This document shows positions 21,740 through 32,984 of a stretch of DNA of 64,000 bases, piece by piece. Location of the stretch: positions 1,488,001-1,552,000 of the forward strand of contig OX336341.1 in the NCBI GenBank assembly GCA_946902875.1. The letters are read 5' to 3'. Below the pieces are notes generated by a model that was not told where the DNA came from, made no database searches, and worked only from the letters and a program-made list of their open reading frames with translations. Within the stretch, counting starts at the first letter, position 1, and every line of letters begins with the position of its first letter. The DNA is from Nematopogon swammerdamellus (Eukaryota > Arthropoda > Insecta > Lepidoptera > Adelidae). The translations under genes were made by a program, and so were the position numbers.

Positions 21740-22009
21740 ATTGTCGGAGTGTCCCTCAACGGCATCTTATGACCCGGAGACATCGATAAGTCCCTCGACA
21801 AGATCGCCCAGTCGGAAGACGAGAAGTTCAACAAGATCTTCACCATTCTGTACACCCAGAGCCGAGAGTTGGGGCTGTTCCAGCGATTCAACGTGGACAA
21901 GCTGATGGAGTGTCGCATCATCAGCGTTTCTGACGAGGCCCGCGGGCAGGGGCTCGCTAAGGAGCTGATGGCGAGGAGCATTCAGCTGGCTAGAGATAAC
22001 GGATTTAAG
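21740..22009 (+). CDS. Arylalkylamine N-acetyltransferase-like, exon 2 with in-frame TGA
   Basis: Second exon, 90 codons in phase 0 between the acceptor CTTGCAG|ATT and the donor AAG|GTTTGT. It holds the GNAT core. It opens IVGVSLNGIL; codon 11 (21770-21772) is TGA, and PGDIDKSLDK follows. Family members carry an amino acid there, often Arg; CGA to TGA is one CpG-type transition. The rest is uninterrupted: EKFNKIFTILYTQSRELGLF, the strand RIISVSDEARGQGLA with the acetyl-CoA pyrophosphate-binding pattern R-x-x-G-x-A (R134 to A139 of the spliced protein), and the helix KELMARSIQLARDNGF. The stop context is TGA followed by C, the leakiest known. If obeyed, the product would be 76 residues and lack the cofactor site. 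Recent loss of function, polymorphism, readthrough and base error remain possible; intact splice sites argue against an old pseudogene. Confidence 0.85.
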
Positions 22010-22053
22010 GTTTGTTGTTTTCGATCACGCAGAACTTTTTTAAAATTATTTTT

Positions 22054-22137
22054 AGGGCTTTTAACAATGATTTGTTCATATCAGCCCCATAGTAGTCATC
22101 TTCACTTAGGCCCCAGAGTCCGTAAGGGATAGAGAAC
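22054..22137 (+). repeat. Repeat family J, copy 1
   Basis: GGGCTTTTAACAATGATTTG through CCCAGAGTCCGTAAGGGATA. A near match lies at 39947-40033. Confidence 0.7.
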
Positions 22138-22951
22138 GAACTAAATCCAACACAATTACTAAATCCTTCTCACTTTGCCGCGCCAACAGTTTATGTATAT
22201 CTACTAAAAAACAAATTGAGTTTGTCCACCCTAAGTGACGCCTGCAATTCCCTCCGTAATTCCTCGCTCTGACCACACTCCATCAGCTAGTATATGCCAT
22301 CCTCCTTGTTACACCGATCACAATTTGGAGATTCTCTCTTTTTCATCAGGAATTTAAATTTATTTAATGGGATGTGGACGGAACGAAGTCAAAGCTAGCA
22401 CTATTACAGCCCTTCGTAAATTGCAAACCTGGAACGCAGAACTCTCAATACCTAACCTATGTATCTCGTTTTGTTCAAGGTATGCAACTAAAAAAAATAT
22501 ATTAATCTACGCTTTGTAAGGAAGACCCTTTTATCGATATACAATTTGATTTATTAAAATAATATTTTAACATCCAAATCTGATTTTGCGTCGAGACAAT
22601 CCTGCCATTGCTCATCCGCCATTTTGTTGTCTCCCAGGAATCTAAAGACGTTTCAAGTGCGTCAAAAAGAGAAAAGAATAGAACAGAAACTCTTTACTGT
22701 ACACAATTGAAAGACGAAAAGCACACGTAAAGAAACATAAGAAATACAGTACGCAAAGGTGAAAAGCATGTGATTTCTCCCAGTCAACCTTTCTAGCTCA
22801 ATAACTCAAGCTCTTACCTAACGGTACTATAATATCCTTGTAGGTAGGTACTACGGTACTAAGGGCTGTGACAGAAAGACGAACATACAGAGATAAATCT
22901 GAGCTTCGAATGCTACGGAATCCTGAAACAGAACTACGTCCTTATTATTTA

Positions 22952-23342
22952 CTAGCTTTTGCCCGCGGCTTCGCTCGCGTGAAATTCGTAGAAGAAGAAA
23001 GTAAGTAAGCCTACCGTACCTTTATATTTCGGTGCGCAGAACAATTCGGTTTGTATGAGAGCCACATCTTAGCGTAACCGGAACTAAATTGTATTTAGCC
23101 TATCCTGTGTCACGTATAGTTAAATGTGCTTGTACTAAGTTGAATTGAATTCGTATTTTCGGCTTAAGAGTTATGGAGGAACATACGTACATACATACAT
23201 ACACAGAAAATATTTCTAAAAATCCTCAATTTAATTTTAGTATCATACATAGAGTCTACAAACGCAATATCACAGGCAATATCTCATAAAACAAAGTAAC
23301 TTACTCCATGACCATCCCTTGCAGATTTATTATTCGTTTTGA
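22952..23342 (-). mobile_element. Non-autonomous Helitron-like element, family P
   Basis: The - strand starts TCAAAACGAATAATAAATCT and ends CCGCGGGCAAAAGCTAG, with A and T flanks as Helitrons require. The same family occurs in + direction at 52946-53313. Confidence 0.85.
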
Positions 23343-24229
23343 TGATATTGAATTTGTCTATAAATTTTTCTGATAGACCAGTATAATGTACCAAACTGCT
23401 GAGCGACGCGACCCTTACGAAACCTCCCATATTTTCCTTAGATAAGGTGACCTTGGCCCAAGTGAGGGTTGCGCGCCGCCGGCCCGCTGTTTATCTTCAT
23501 TAACATAAAGTAGACCCAAAACGTGTCGCGTTGACCCAGTTACAAACCGCGCAAGAAGCCGAATCGATTTTTACAATGGCCATTATGTCTAAATAATTGT
23601 TGCTGGTACCTATAGGAAATACTAGTAAATGTTTTCAAGGTTACGTAATAGATAATATCTATACGTTGATGGCAATATATTATATATTCATCAACTGCCA
23701 ATATCTACAGAATGTTTATTTATTTATTTAGTATATGAAGTATGTACACTAATACAGACAAACAAAAATACTCTCGGTACAGTGCCGACATCGTCACACC
23801 TGGAGGAGGGTTATTAAGTTTTGTATTGGTTATAGGTTTATATTTTATTTTGTAGTTAGTTTTTATTAGTTTTTAGTTATAGTTTTTTATTTTATTTGAT
23901 AGGTAGTTTAAGTTTATTTACTATTTTTAATTTATTACTGTGAAATTTATATTAATAAAAAACAAAAATATTGTATTTATTTAACCTATAAAACCTTGTA
24001 AAACAAATTATATAAAATTAACCTAATAAATAATTTTAGGTTAATTTTAGTTTTTAACTTAGTTATATTTTATATTAGTTTAGCTTAGATAATTAGTTTA
24101 ATTTTTATTGTATCTTCATTTTTTGGTTGATTAATAAATACTCTATATACCTAATAAATAAATAAAAACTAAATAGGTACTTACATGTAAGTCTTACTGT
24201 AAGTATAAAAAAAATCGTCCAACTTCTCC

Positions 24230-24290
24230 GACTCCGCCACAGTACCCAATACGCTGGCTGCGTTGCCCCTTTGAATGATAATAATTAATA
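24230..24290 (-). mobile_element. Retroelement C-terminal fragment (IQRGNAASVLGT type)
   Basis: The - strand reads IQRGNAASVLGTVAE. The motif recurs at 37.9, 48.8, 57.6 and 62.9 kb, always on the - strand. The AT-rich sequence to the left would be its 3' untranslated tail. Confidence 0.6.
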
Positions 24291-24811
24291 ATTTAACGTT
24301 CTAACTAAATAAACCTAGCCTATAATTATTATACAGCATTTTTATTATTTAAATATATAAATCGAAAATATATATTTAATTTATTTGAGACATGGCTTTT
24401 CTGTTTTTATCACTTATAGTTTTATATCTAACAGCTCAAACTCACTGAAAACCTTGTTCGGACTATTACGAACATAAAAAACATTTGCGAAATCGGTCCA
24501 GCTGGTCATACATAAGTGATGCGCTTACCAGCATTTAATATTTATTTATGTAAATATTATGAAAATTTAAAAAATGTTTTTTTTTTTATTATTTTAAAAT
24601 GGCATATTCGTAGCTGCCCTTGAATGTGTATGTAGTCAGTTATCATATCTATCACTGACTAGTAGCAGCATCGTACTATTCATTCAGATAAAATTATAAA
24701 AAATATTTGATAGATAATTTTTCACAATAACTGAAGTAAGGCAAGTCGGAATCGCAAGCGTACAGTGTGATTCTAATGTATGGTCATTAATAAAATTTTT
24801 CATTCTTTCAG

Positions 24812-24991
24812 ATCTTTAAAGTGGACGCAACGGGCGCGTACTCACAACGGATCTGCACCAGCCTAGGGCTCCGGGTGCTCCGTCGACTGCCCTACTCGGA
24901 GTACCTGGACGCCAGCGGAGCCCCTGTCTTCGACGTGCCGCCTCCGCACGACGCCCTGGCGGTTATGGTCTTGGAGCTCGGCAATAATTAG
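24812..24991 (+). CDS. Arylalkylamine N-acetyltransferase-like, terminal exon 3
   Basis: Third and last exon, 59 codons in phase 0, acceptor TTTCAG at 24811, stop TAG at 24989-24991. It starts IFKVDATGAYSQRICTSLGL, matching the conserved FKVDATG-x-x-SQRIC segment of insect AANATs, where a Ser contributes to the active site. It then has RRLPYSEYLDASGAPVFDVP and PPHDALAVMVLEL, the usual C-terminal strand and the PPHD motif. With exons 1 and 2 the coding length is 215 codons, normal for the family. No AATAAA was seen close downstream. The exon shows no frameshift or loss, which supports recent constraint. Confidence 0.88.
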   Translation: MFKVDATGAYSQRICTSLGLRVLRRLPYSEYLDASGAPVFDVPPPHDALAVMVLELGNN

Positions 24992-25231
24992 ACCTCATAC
25001 GTCGTCGTTGGGAATATTTTCCAGCTATTTGAGGAATGAATCATTAACATCATAGTTAAATACGTATTGGTAACAGTGCCACTTGCCATTAATATTCACT
25101 CTTTATAGCGCCACAAATAACTTTAAACAATGATCCATAGTACTAGATGAGGCGTTCTCATTCATAACTCACGAAAAAAACATGTCATCGACCAAAGGAG
25201 CTTACAAGCTGATTTCAAAATTACTGTTTTC

Positions 25232-25550
25232 TTTTATGTAATCCGGTATGGGTGGCTGAGTCAGAGGGGCCAAAGCACATGCTCTGACTAGCCAATATCA
25301 CCTCCGAGAAGGTAGGTGCCATACCGGAGACTTGCCTGGATTGCCGGCTACACTGGACTAGAGGAGAACACAACCGAGGCTGCTATGCGGCCATCTTACA
25401 TCCAGTACGGTGGTATCAACCCAGTCGGCCACAATTTGAACCTACCACCTAGTAAGGGGCAAGGGAAGGGACCTACAGTTTTGCACCGTTTCCGAACGGT
25501 GAAGCAGCAGGTGCAGGTGTATGCACGTAATTTTTTTCGTCAGAAAAAAC
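25232..25550 (-). mobile_element. SINE family B, head-truncated
   Basis: Tail and body complete; it breaks off at GTCAGAAAAAACTCAT before the tRNA-like head. Confidence 0.8.
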
Positions 25551-25929
25551 TCATATGTCTAACTATTATGTCCTATGTCTACAGTGCGCGAAATGCCCGA
25601 CTGAGGAGCATTAGCGCATTCATAGCATGAGATGGTTTGTAATGCGATCGTTTGAAAGTATATTTGTTAACCAACAGGTAACAAGTTTCATTACGCGTTG
25701 CCGCTTCTAGTGTTTAGTTATTTGACTTTGAAATCATATTAAGGACATGTATGTAGAGTCTGGCAAAATTGAGTCTGCGGAGCTCTAGATTTTAGATATA
25801 CCTACCCTAACAGTAAACATGCTATATACGACAAAATTTGAACATAGCAAGCTGGCTTGGTTGGGAAGCAATACCCATTTATGTTCTCTGTGTATTCAGG
25901 TAAATGATAATATAACATATAGTTTTATC

Positions 25930-26212
25930 CACAGAGCATCAAATACCTACCGCGCGCGCCCCCTACTAGAGACGCCCTAAGCGATAATATTTGAAAACTA
26001 CACGCAGTGCTGCTAGCGCTTCGTATGTGTGTGTGTGTGCTAGTATCGACACTACACACAAAGAGGAGCAAGTTAGGCACACGCACAAAACAAATGCCCA
26101 CGCACAACACACATATGTAAGTCATAGGCCACGCCCACAGGCTTCAACGGCGTTGTAGAGAAATCGAGCTCAGGGCGCCTCTAGGAGGGGCGCGCGCATT
26201 TGATGCTCTGTG
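25930..26212. mobile_element. hAT-type MITE, family N, copy 2 (inverted)
   Basis: TIRs CACAGAGCATCAAAT / ATTTGATGCTCTGTG with perfect 8-bp duplication GTTTTATC at 25922-25929 and 26213-26220. The interior is the reverse complement of the copy at 4200-4501. Confidence 0.93.
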
Positions 26213-27388
26213 GTTTTATCTGTAGTAAATAAAAAAAACATTTTTAGAAGCGTTTATTTAAGCGACGTAGTAAATCGAATAAAATAAGTTCAGTTAAGGA
26301 AAATACATACTTCCGCAATCGTACTTTATCAACCAATCACTAATCTTGAGAATATCTCTTATATTCATCTGTAACCGTGAGATAATTTTCGTGAAAACAT
26401 AGACAATCAGGGGATAATCCTGCTATCCTAATCGCCTATTATGCGTAGTCGGGCCTAATTGTAGATGTTCAGTGCAAACTAAACGTATTCTATTATTTAT
26501 TTTTATACTCTACTTCTACTTTTTTTATAATTTTTTTTTATAGACTACCGGCATAGATGGCTGTGCCCAAAAGTTCAAAGAACGATTAAGACACAGCCAA
26601 TAACCTCTAATTAGTATAGAACCTACTTATTAGTATAGAGCTTTCATTACTTAAGTTTTCACAGATTTACAACATTCGCAAAAACATTTTGTTACTAAAT
26701 TTATAAAGCATGCAATATATTAAAATCAGTATTAAAATTATTATTTATTATGTACATAATTAATTTATTTCTTTTCCCGAAATAATTTCTGAATTTATAC
26801 TGCCTAATGTTAAAATATTGTAGATGTTTTCTTAAAAAAAACAAAATATACTATATAATATATTACCAGTATACTGACATTTAATTAAAAGTACAATCAC
26901 TTCATAAAGTAGAAATACCTACTCGTGGAATCTTATGCGCGGCCTTCAAGGTTCTACTCTACCGGGTATAAAATATTAGAAATAAAAGATTTGTTTGAAA
27001 ATAAAATTATATACCTATAATAAATAAATAGCTCACTTAAATATTTTAGTAATCGTTATTCGATAGATATGTGCTTATTAGACTGTGGTAAATAGTTTTA
27101 TTTATGATTCATAGAGCTATGTTTTATTCATAATTCGGAGCACGACTGCACAAAAAAAAATAATTTAATTTCTACTACATATTATAAATTTTAGACAAAG
27201 TGAAACATGTTGGGACTATATTTTTATGGTTCCATATTAAAACCAAGAAACTAGTTTTTTTATTTAGGTACTGTTGTGTGTATAACGATGAACGATTTAT
27301 TAATATATTATAAAGAATATATTTTAATGTTTCGAAATGTTACTCAAGCATAGCAATGAAATCGTCGAATGTATTTTTTTTTTATTGT
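26213..27388. other. Long AT-rich stretch, nothing recognised
   Basis: No open frame or clear repeat. TTTTTTTTTATAGACTACCGGCATAGATGG at 26530 looks like a SINE-type tail junction. Confidence 0.35.
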
Positions 27389-27602
27389 TACCGAACTGGG
27401 TGGCTCTGCCCGAGGTCGCAACCTCAGGCGCAGCCAATTTCACCCCCGAGGAGGTGCCAGTCCGGCTTGGAGGTGGACTAATGTTGCTGGGGAAAGGCTA
27501 TTAACCCGCGATTTGAAGATCCGTGGATTGTAGGAGTGGGGGAAGATATTCCCTGGGAGCCCGTTCCACACCTTTGCAGTGCGGCACAAGAACGATTTAG
27601 AG
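27389..27602 (-). mobile_element. Non-LTR family E, C-terminal coding remnant (interrupted)
   Basis: The - strand reads WNGLPGNIFPHSYNPRIFKS, a reverse-transcriptase C-terminal pattern (WNxLPxxxFP). Homology continues at 28059-28095 after the hAT element. A + strand relative lies at 43462-43683. Confidence 0.75.
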
Positions 27603-28050
27603 CAAGGGTCTTCAACCCGCGGCCCGCGGGCCGCTTGCGGCCCACGGTTGCATCCTTGGCGGCCGGCGGCGGCCCGACATTAGATTGACAAAATTAAATT
27701 CACATGTCTACAAATTATACCTATTTACAGATTAAAAATGACTGCCAACCACTAAAACTGACAACCACTGTCAATTCGAAACGACTTGTGTGTGCTCTGC
27801 ATTAAATAGTATAATATCCGCAAAAACAAACGTCAAAGTGACAGCGAATACAACAGTCAAACGTCTCATTGATTTAATTGATAAAATCATTTCTAGTTTG
27901 TAAAATTACGTAATAAATAAGTTCAATTATTATATTATTGCTTTTTAATTACTTTTAGTTTACAATGGAATGTCTTTCTTGTGTTGCGGCCCGCCAAACC
28001 AATATCAGAGTATACTAGGCCCTTGACTTCAGAAAGGTTGAAGACCCTTG
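27603..28050. mobile_element. hAT-type MITE inserted in a non-LTR remnant
   Basis: TIRs CAAGGGTCTTCAACC / GGTTGAAGACCCTTG with perfect 8-bp duplication ATTTAGAG at 27595-27602 and 28051-28058. GC-rich end GCGGCCCGCGGGCCGC. No transposase. Confidence 0.93.
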
Positions 28051-28376
28051 ATTTAGAGAATCGCGCAGTTCGAAGAACTCTTCTGTCGACTACAATTTAA
28101 GTATATTTTCTCATAGAGAATCATGTTATATATGTTTGACATTAAATTATGTAGATGTATGTACAATGTGTGTGATTGTGGTTATGTACTAGCGTGCGAT
28201 TAAGAGGTTTCAATAAAAAATTAAAACATGTTAGACGTGGTTTTAATCAAATAAAGCAATTCACCCAAATTTCCCACGAAGACATTTTCCCTACTATATC
28301 GTGAGATAGAATGTAGTTTGCCAAAACTGGCACGAAAATAGTCAATATATTATTGAGGGAAGAGCAATTCATTCAC

Positions 28377-28613
28377 TTCTTCTTATATTACTAGGTGGTA
28401 GGGTTTAACCCGCCCGGGTTGGTACCACCGCACTGAATGAAAGGTCGGTCGAAACGGCTATGTAAATAGTTTGTGTTTTCCGTCCAGTTCAGTGTAGCCG
28501 GCACGACCGAAGGGAAGCACTGACGTGGCACCAAGTTCACCCGGTGTTATGGGCTGACATCACGGATGTTGTAGGTGATGTAGCCAACCGTGTCAGTTTC
28601 AATAAAAAAAAAA
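28377..28613 (+). mobile_element. SINE family A, chimeric-subfamily body, 5'-truncated
   Basis: Starts at TTCTTATATTACTAGGTGGT, the segment specific to the C/A chimera, and ends in an A-run. Confidence 0.8.
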
Positions 28614-28714
28614 CATGAAATTTTAATAAAATTTTTGTTTATACTACATTTTTAGTGCAACAATTATCAATGTATTCACAGATTTCATAAACAATAAAAT
28701 AAACTTACATACCA

Positions 28715-28825
28715 CACGGTTTATCCCGACAATCTGGGTAAACAGAGTAGGTAGTCGCTGTTGTGCTGCAAGTACTCTAGTAAATTACAGCACAACACCG
28801 ACCACCAAATTAAGCAACGTATTAG
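28715..28825 (-). mobile_element. Repeat family C, 3' part
   Basis: GTTTATCCCGACAATCTGGG and AAATTACAGCACAACACCGA are the complement of the family C 3' half. Confidence 0.75.
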
Positions 28826-29009
28826 TATACAAATTATAAACCCATTTAAAATAGAAAAAAATGACATAGTATTAAGTGCTACATGTCCTTTCCTACATAC
28901 GATGTAGGAAAGAATGTAGAGGACACGATGTAGTACATCGTGGCTACATTGTTTGTTACACTGTAAAAAATATTCAATTGAACCCAAAGAGCTTTTATAA
29001 ATGTTGAAG

Positions 29010-29120
29010 GGCCTAGCCCGAGTTTACGTGACAGCTACGTAAACGTCAAATACCGATCGAATACTCAATTCGATCGGTATTTGACGTTTACGTAGCTGTC
29101 ACGTTAACTCGGACTAGGCC
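29010..29120. repeat. Near-perfect 50-bp-arm palindrome
   Basis: GGCCTAGCCCGAGTTTACGT, GACAGCTACGTAAACGTCAA and ATACCGATCGAAT are followed, after about 6 bp, by the reverse complement. Only three mismatches were seen. A foldback MITE is likely. Confidence 0.85.
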
Positions 29121-29263
29121 ATCTATTAAGCAGAAAGTAAAGCTCGTAAAATAAACCTAATTAATAATTTTTTAGATAAAAGCTTCAAGAGAGTGTTTTT
29201 ATTTATTTATCATTTTATCATTATTATAAGTCGTAAAACGAATCTATTATACTAATATATAAT

Positions 29264-29784
29264 GTATAGTGCGACAAGGCTTGAAATGAACGTGGATGAC
29301 GTTTGTGCGAGGGCGCTGCTGCAGCATTAGGGTTGTACATTTTGAAAATTTCCTTACACTAGGGGAAAATATCGCTGCAAAAGAAAATGTATGTATAGTA
29401 CCTATAAGGTAGGCAGGTACTTACTTATTTTTTATTTTATGTATTGAATTTTAGAAAGACTTGCTCACTAATAAAATAACAGATATACTTCGATTTCTGC
29501 TAACAACATCACAGACTAAGGCCCACTTGCACCAACACGAGTTTAGAGTTAAGTAGCGAGTTATGGATTTAAACGCGGTTTAAACGCGGTTACCACATAC
29601 AACGGGTGCTAGCTTAACGAGTTAAACTGGTTTATAGTTAAATTCGTGTTGGTGCAAGTGGGCTTAAGAATGGATACTAACTTACGCGTGAACGGGTGAA
29701 ACGCAAGACGGTCATCTGGCAACACTGTGGCGGTGTTAGTTCCGCTGTCAGCCACGTTCATTACAATCCTTGTCGCACTGTAGT
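29264..29784. mobile_element. TIR element family H, copy 2, split by a MITE
   Basis: Matches the 2305-3088 copy outside the insertions. Lacks the SINE found there but holds the family K MITE at 29517-29666. Confidence 0.82.
29517..29666. mobile_element. Palindromic MITE, family K, copy 1
   Basis: TIRs TAAGGCCCACTTGCACCAAC / GTTGGTGCAAGTGGGCTTA. The interior shares GTAGCGAGTTATGGATTTAA (inverted) with the copy at 5193-5310. Confidence 0.83.
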
Positions 29785-30480
29785 TCAAAAAAATATTCCT
29801 TGTTTGAGAGAAGGGAAAATTTATTTTGGAGCGCCATCTCTTGGGCAATGCACGGACTGCTATTGTTTCTTGTCCATCACCTTGCATGGTGTTTATCGTA
29901 GGTGTGTAAGTTGTAAGTAAGCACCTAAATAAATGTATTGTACCCGCGACCTCTGTTGGAACAAACTACTAATAAACGAATAAACTATTTTTGCTTTATA
30001 TGTACAGAATCATTTCATTTACACACCCTTACACACACGCACACACACACCCTCACACACCCCCACACACACAAACCTTGGTAGCTAAAAATATTTGTTG
30101 CAAAATATATTGTTGCAAAAATGTGTTAATTTCGTCCTTTGTTTTGTTTAGTACCTATGCATCTGTCTGTATGTAGAAAACAAAAAACGGTTCTAATCAG
30201 TGAAATCTATAATTTGCTTTGTTTTTTGTATAAGTAATGTTAGTTATATTTTAAATGTAATGCTGTTGATTTCGTTAACATTAAATAAATAAATAAATAA
30301 ATTTACAAGTAAGTATTAATTGCATAGCGAAGGAAGACACATAAAGGGAATCACCGACATGGCACCTCAGGCATAAGGCGAAATGGACTAACCATTTAAG
30401 ATTTCATTAAAAAGCCTGCCATGAGTTTTAGTGACTATCACTTAGATCATCGTTCATGAAAAGTATTTTTTTATAGAAAG
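29785..30480. other. Non-coding stretch with CA-rich microsatellite
   Basis: 30020-30077 is an impure (CA)n with C interruptions. (AAAT)n at 30283-30300 looks like a retroelement tail. A short family A body piece (GACATGGCACCT) lies near 30356. Confidence 0.5.
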
Positions 30481-30600
30481 CGCAAAATGTGGCGCCGAGC
30501 CACCCATAAGGTGTGTAGCGACGCCCATGGACATTCGGTCGTACGCGGGAGTTGCGAATGCCATGCTGGCCTGACAGGTGCCTATTCACCGCTCTCTTGA
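30481..30600 (-). mobile_element. Family F 3' end fragment
   Basis: TGGCGCCGAGCCACCCATAA, CATGGACATTCGGTCGTACG and TTGCGAATGCCATGCTGGCC, the complement of the family F 3' block. Confidence 0.7.
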
Positions 30601-31123
30601 ATAGGACCTGAGGCTGTACTTGTAGGGGGGGAATACGTACGCTTGAGGCGCTGCATATTTTTTCATACTTTCCTTAACTGTTAAGTCATTAAATTAAAAT
30701 ACATTTCAGGCTCAGGTCTACTGGCAGTGCTTACTCTGAAATGAAAAATTATGATTCTTAACTTATTTAGTACCTAGTGTGTTTTCTTGAATTTTTTTAG
30801 CCAAGTGCCAAGTCAAAGAACCTACCTACTAAAAATATTGTCAATTAAATATCACGCACATTGTAGCCGCAGGGGATAAATGAGGGTAACGACACGTTAA
30901 AATGACTTTAATCACGCACAGAATATTTCAGCCCTTGATCCGTTTTGTTAAGAATTATGTCTAGTAGGTATGCTTTAAATCAAAAGGTTTTTTTTTATGG
31001 AAACATAATTCAATCCATAAGAGATGGCAATGGCGCTGGTGCATTGGACAGTCCGAAGGGCATTTATAAGAATTTAAATATGTTGTCTGCAAACAGACAT
31101 GTTAATGGACTATATAATCGTTA
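30601..31123. other. Non-coding stretch, nothing recognised
   Basis: AT-rich; no motif seen. Confidence 0.3.
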
Positions 31124-31455
31124 TTTTTTTTAATGGAAACTAACACGGTTGACTACATCGCCTACTACCTACATCCGTAATGTCAGCCCATAACACGTTG
31201 GTAAACTAGGTGCCATGTCAGTGCTTCCCTTCGATCGTGCCGGCTACACTGAACTAGACGGACAACGCGAACTATTTAAATAGCCGTTTCAACCGACCTT
31301 TCATTCAGTACCAATCCGGGCACGTTAAACCCTACCACCTAGTAAGGTGAGAAGTGAAGGGTTCATTGCAGTTTTACGTGGAATCCGAATCACGGTCAGC
31401 CTCCAACGGTCAAACGGTCACCCATCCAAGTACTGACCGCGCTCAGGTGTGCTCT
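31124..31455 (-). mobile_element. SINE family A, nearly complete
   Basis: Tail at the left (TAATGGAAACTAACACGGTT). The 5S-like block is present in complement near 31415-31440. Confidence 0.82.
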
Positions 31456-31512
31456 GCAGCATGTGCTCTGGCCCCTCTGACTCAGCCACCCATACCGAAT
31501 TACATAAAAAAA
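31452..31512 (+). mobile_element. SINE family B, 3' tail only
   Basis: GCATGTGCTCTGGCCCCTCT to CATACCGAATTACATAAAAA, abutting the family A head. Confidence 0.75.
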
Positions 31513-31734
31513 AATCAATAAAACTTCTTAAACTCCAAACCTACTTAACCATAACCCACAGAGCAGAGATCGGCGGCCGTCATCCCCAGCCCCAGCCGGC
31601 CGCCCTTAGAGCACCAGCGTGGGATCTTTTTGTTCTCTGCCATAACCTATAATTAAAATAAAATTTAACCTAATCAAATGATATTCAAACTAATAACGTA
31701 ACTTCATTCAAACCCAACCGTAACAATCAAGCTA

Positions 31735-31805
31735 CATACAACACGCTGTATCCCGACAATCGGGGTAAGAAGAGTAATCGGTGTTGTGCTGCAAATTCCT
31801 CACGC
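31735..31805 (-). mobile_element. Repeat family C, 3' end only
   Basis: ACACGCTGTATCCCGACAAT and CGGTGTTGTGCTGCAA. Confidence 0.7.
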
Positions 31806-32165
31806 CTGAATTTTGGTTCTTAGGGACATTTTTCTATTTTAAATTTTCTTTCATTCATTACATATATAATTGATTATATGCAATTTTAAACAAAAATGTA
31901 TAAATGTTTACACGTAAAATTAAATTTTAGTGCTAGAGAAAACTTATCAAATATTTAAACCATTTATTTCCCTTCGCTTCCTCAACCTTGAATTCCTCTT
32001 AAAGACATAAGTGGATCGATGGGAAAGAAAATGTGTAAACAGGTATTAAGTAAAGCCTTTAAAGCGACAGGGCGTGTCAGTAAACTTAACTTTATAATAG
32101 GTTATAATGTATTCTGTCACAAGGACCAAGTGTGCGTGCTACAAGAAACCAACGAGCATCGATGA
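31806..32165. other. Non-coding stretch, nothing recognised
   Basis: AT-rich, unassigned. Confidence 0.3.
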
Positions 32166-32285
32166 AAAAAATTGTTTTTATGCAAACTGGCACGGTTGGC
32201 GACGTCACCTATAACATATGCGATGTCAGCCCATAACACCGAGTGAACTAGGTGCCATGTCAGTGCTTCCTTTCATTTCATGTCG
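32166..32285 (-). mobile_element. SINE family A, 3' tail fragment
   Basis: TTATGCAAACTGGCACGGTT through CATGTCAGTGCTTCC, then broken off. Confidence 0.75.
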
Positions 32286-32454
32286 GTCTACATGAAATGA
32301 AAGCCTGGACGGCGGCCTAGCGATCTAGACTTTTTCTATTTCCTATTTCTAGTCTCGTGAGGTTACGCAACCTCTAGCGACGCCAGTTGGGACAATAGAA
32401 ATGGTGACATAAACCACTTTAGTAGATTTTTTTCCTTCGTCTCGGATGTGATGT

Positions 32455-32510
32455 GATATTGGCTGGTTGGAGCATGTGCACTGGCCCCTCTGACTCAGCC
32501 ATCCATATCG
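32455..32510 (+). mobile_element. SINE family B 3' fragment abutting a pentanucleotide array
   Basis: TGGCTGGTTGGAGCATGTGC to GACTCAGCCATCCATATCGG; the usual ATTACATAAAA tail is replaced by the GAATA array. Confidence 0.75.
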
Positions 32511-32910
32511 GAATAGAATAGAATAGAATAGAATAGAATAGAATAGAATAGAATAGAATAGAATAGAATAGAATAGAATAGAATAGAATAGAATAGAATA
32601 GAATAGAATAGAATAGAATAGAATAGAATAGAATAGAATAGAATAGAATAGAATAGAATAGAATAGAATAGAATAGAATAGAATAGAATAGAATAGAATA
32701 GAATAGAATAGAATAGAATAGAATAGAATAGAATAGAATAGAATAGAATAGAATAGAATAGAATAGAATAGAATAGAATAGAATAGAATAGAATAGAATA
32801 GAATAGAATAGAATAGAATAGAATAGAATAGAATAGAATAGAATAGAATAGAATAGAATAGAATAGAATAGAATAGAATAGAATAGAATAGAATAGAATA
32901 GAATAGAATA
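32511..32910. repeat. (GAATA)80 perfect pentanucleotide array
   Basis: 400 bp of GAATA with no interruption seen, i.e. (ATTCT)n/(TATTC)n in other phases. The long Phe-Tyr-Ser-Ile-Leu frames on the - strand are a by-product, not genes. Confidence 0.99.
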
Positions 32911-32984
32911 GAAACTGTTTATTGCACACAATTGAATGGAGGAAAAAACACGACAAGAATTTGCGGTTGACAGAACTATGGACA

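Larger units (their letters stand above)
22010..24811 (+). other. Acetyltransferase intron 2
   Basis: Phase-0 intron with donor GTTTGT and acceptor TTCATTCTTTCAG. It contains repeat J (22054-22137), a tail motif AAAAGAATAGAACAGAAACT (22671-22691), a Helitron-like element (22952-23342) and a - strand coding fragment at 24235-24290. The remainder (22138-22670, 22736-22951, 23343-24229, 24291-24790) is AT-rich and unassigned. Confidence 0.7.
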
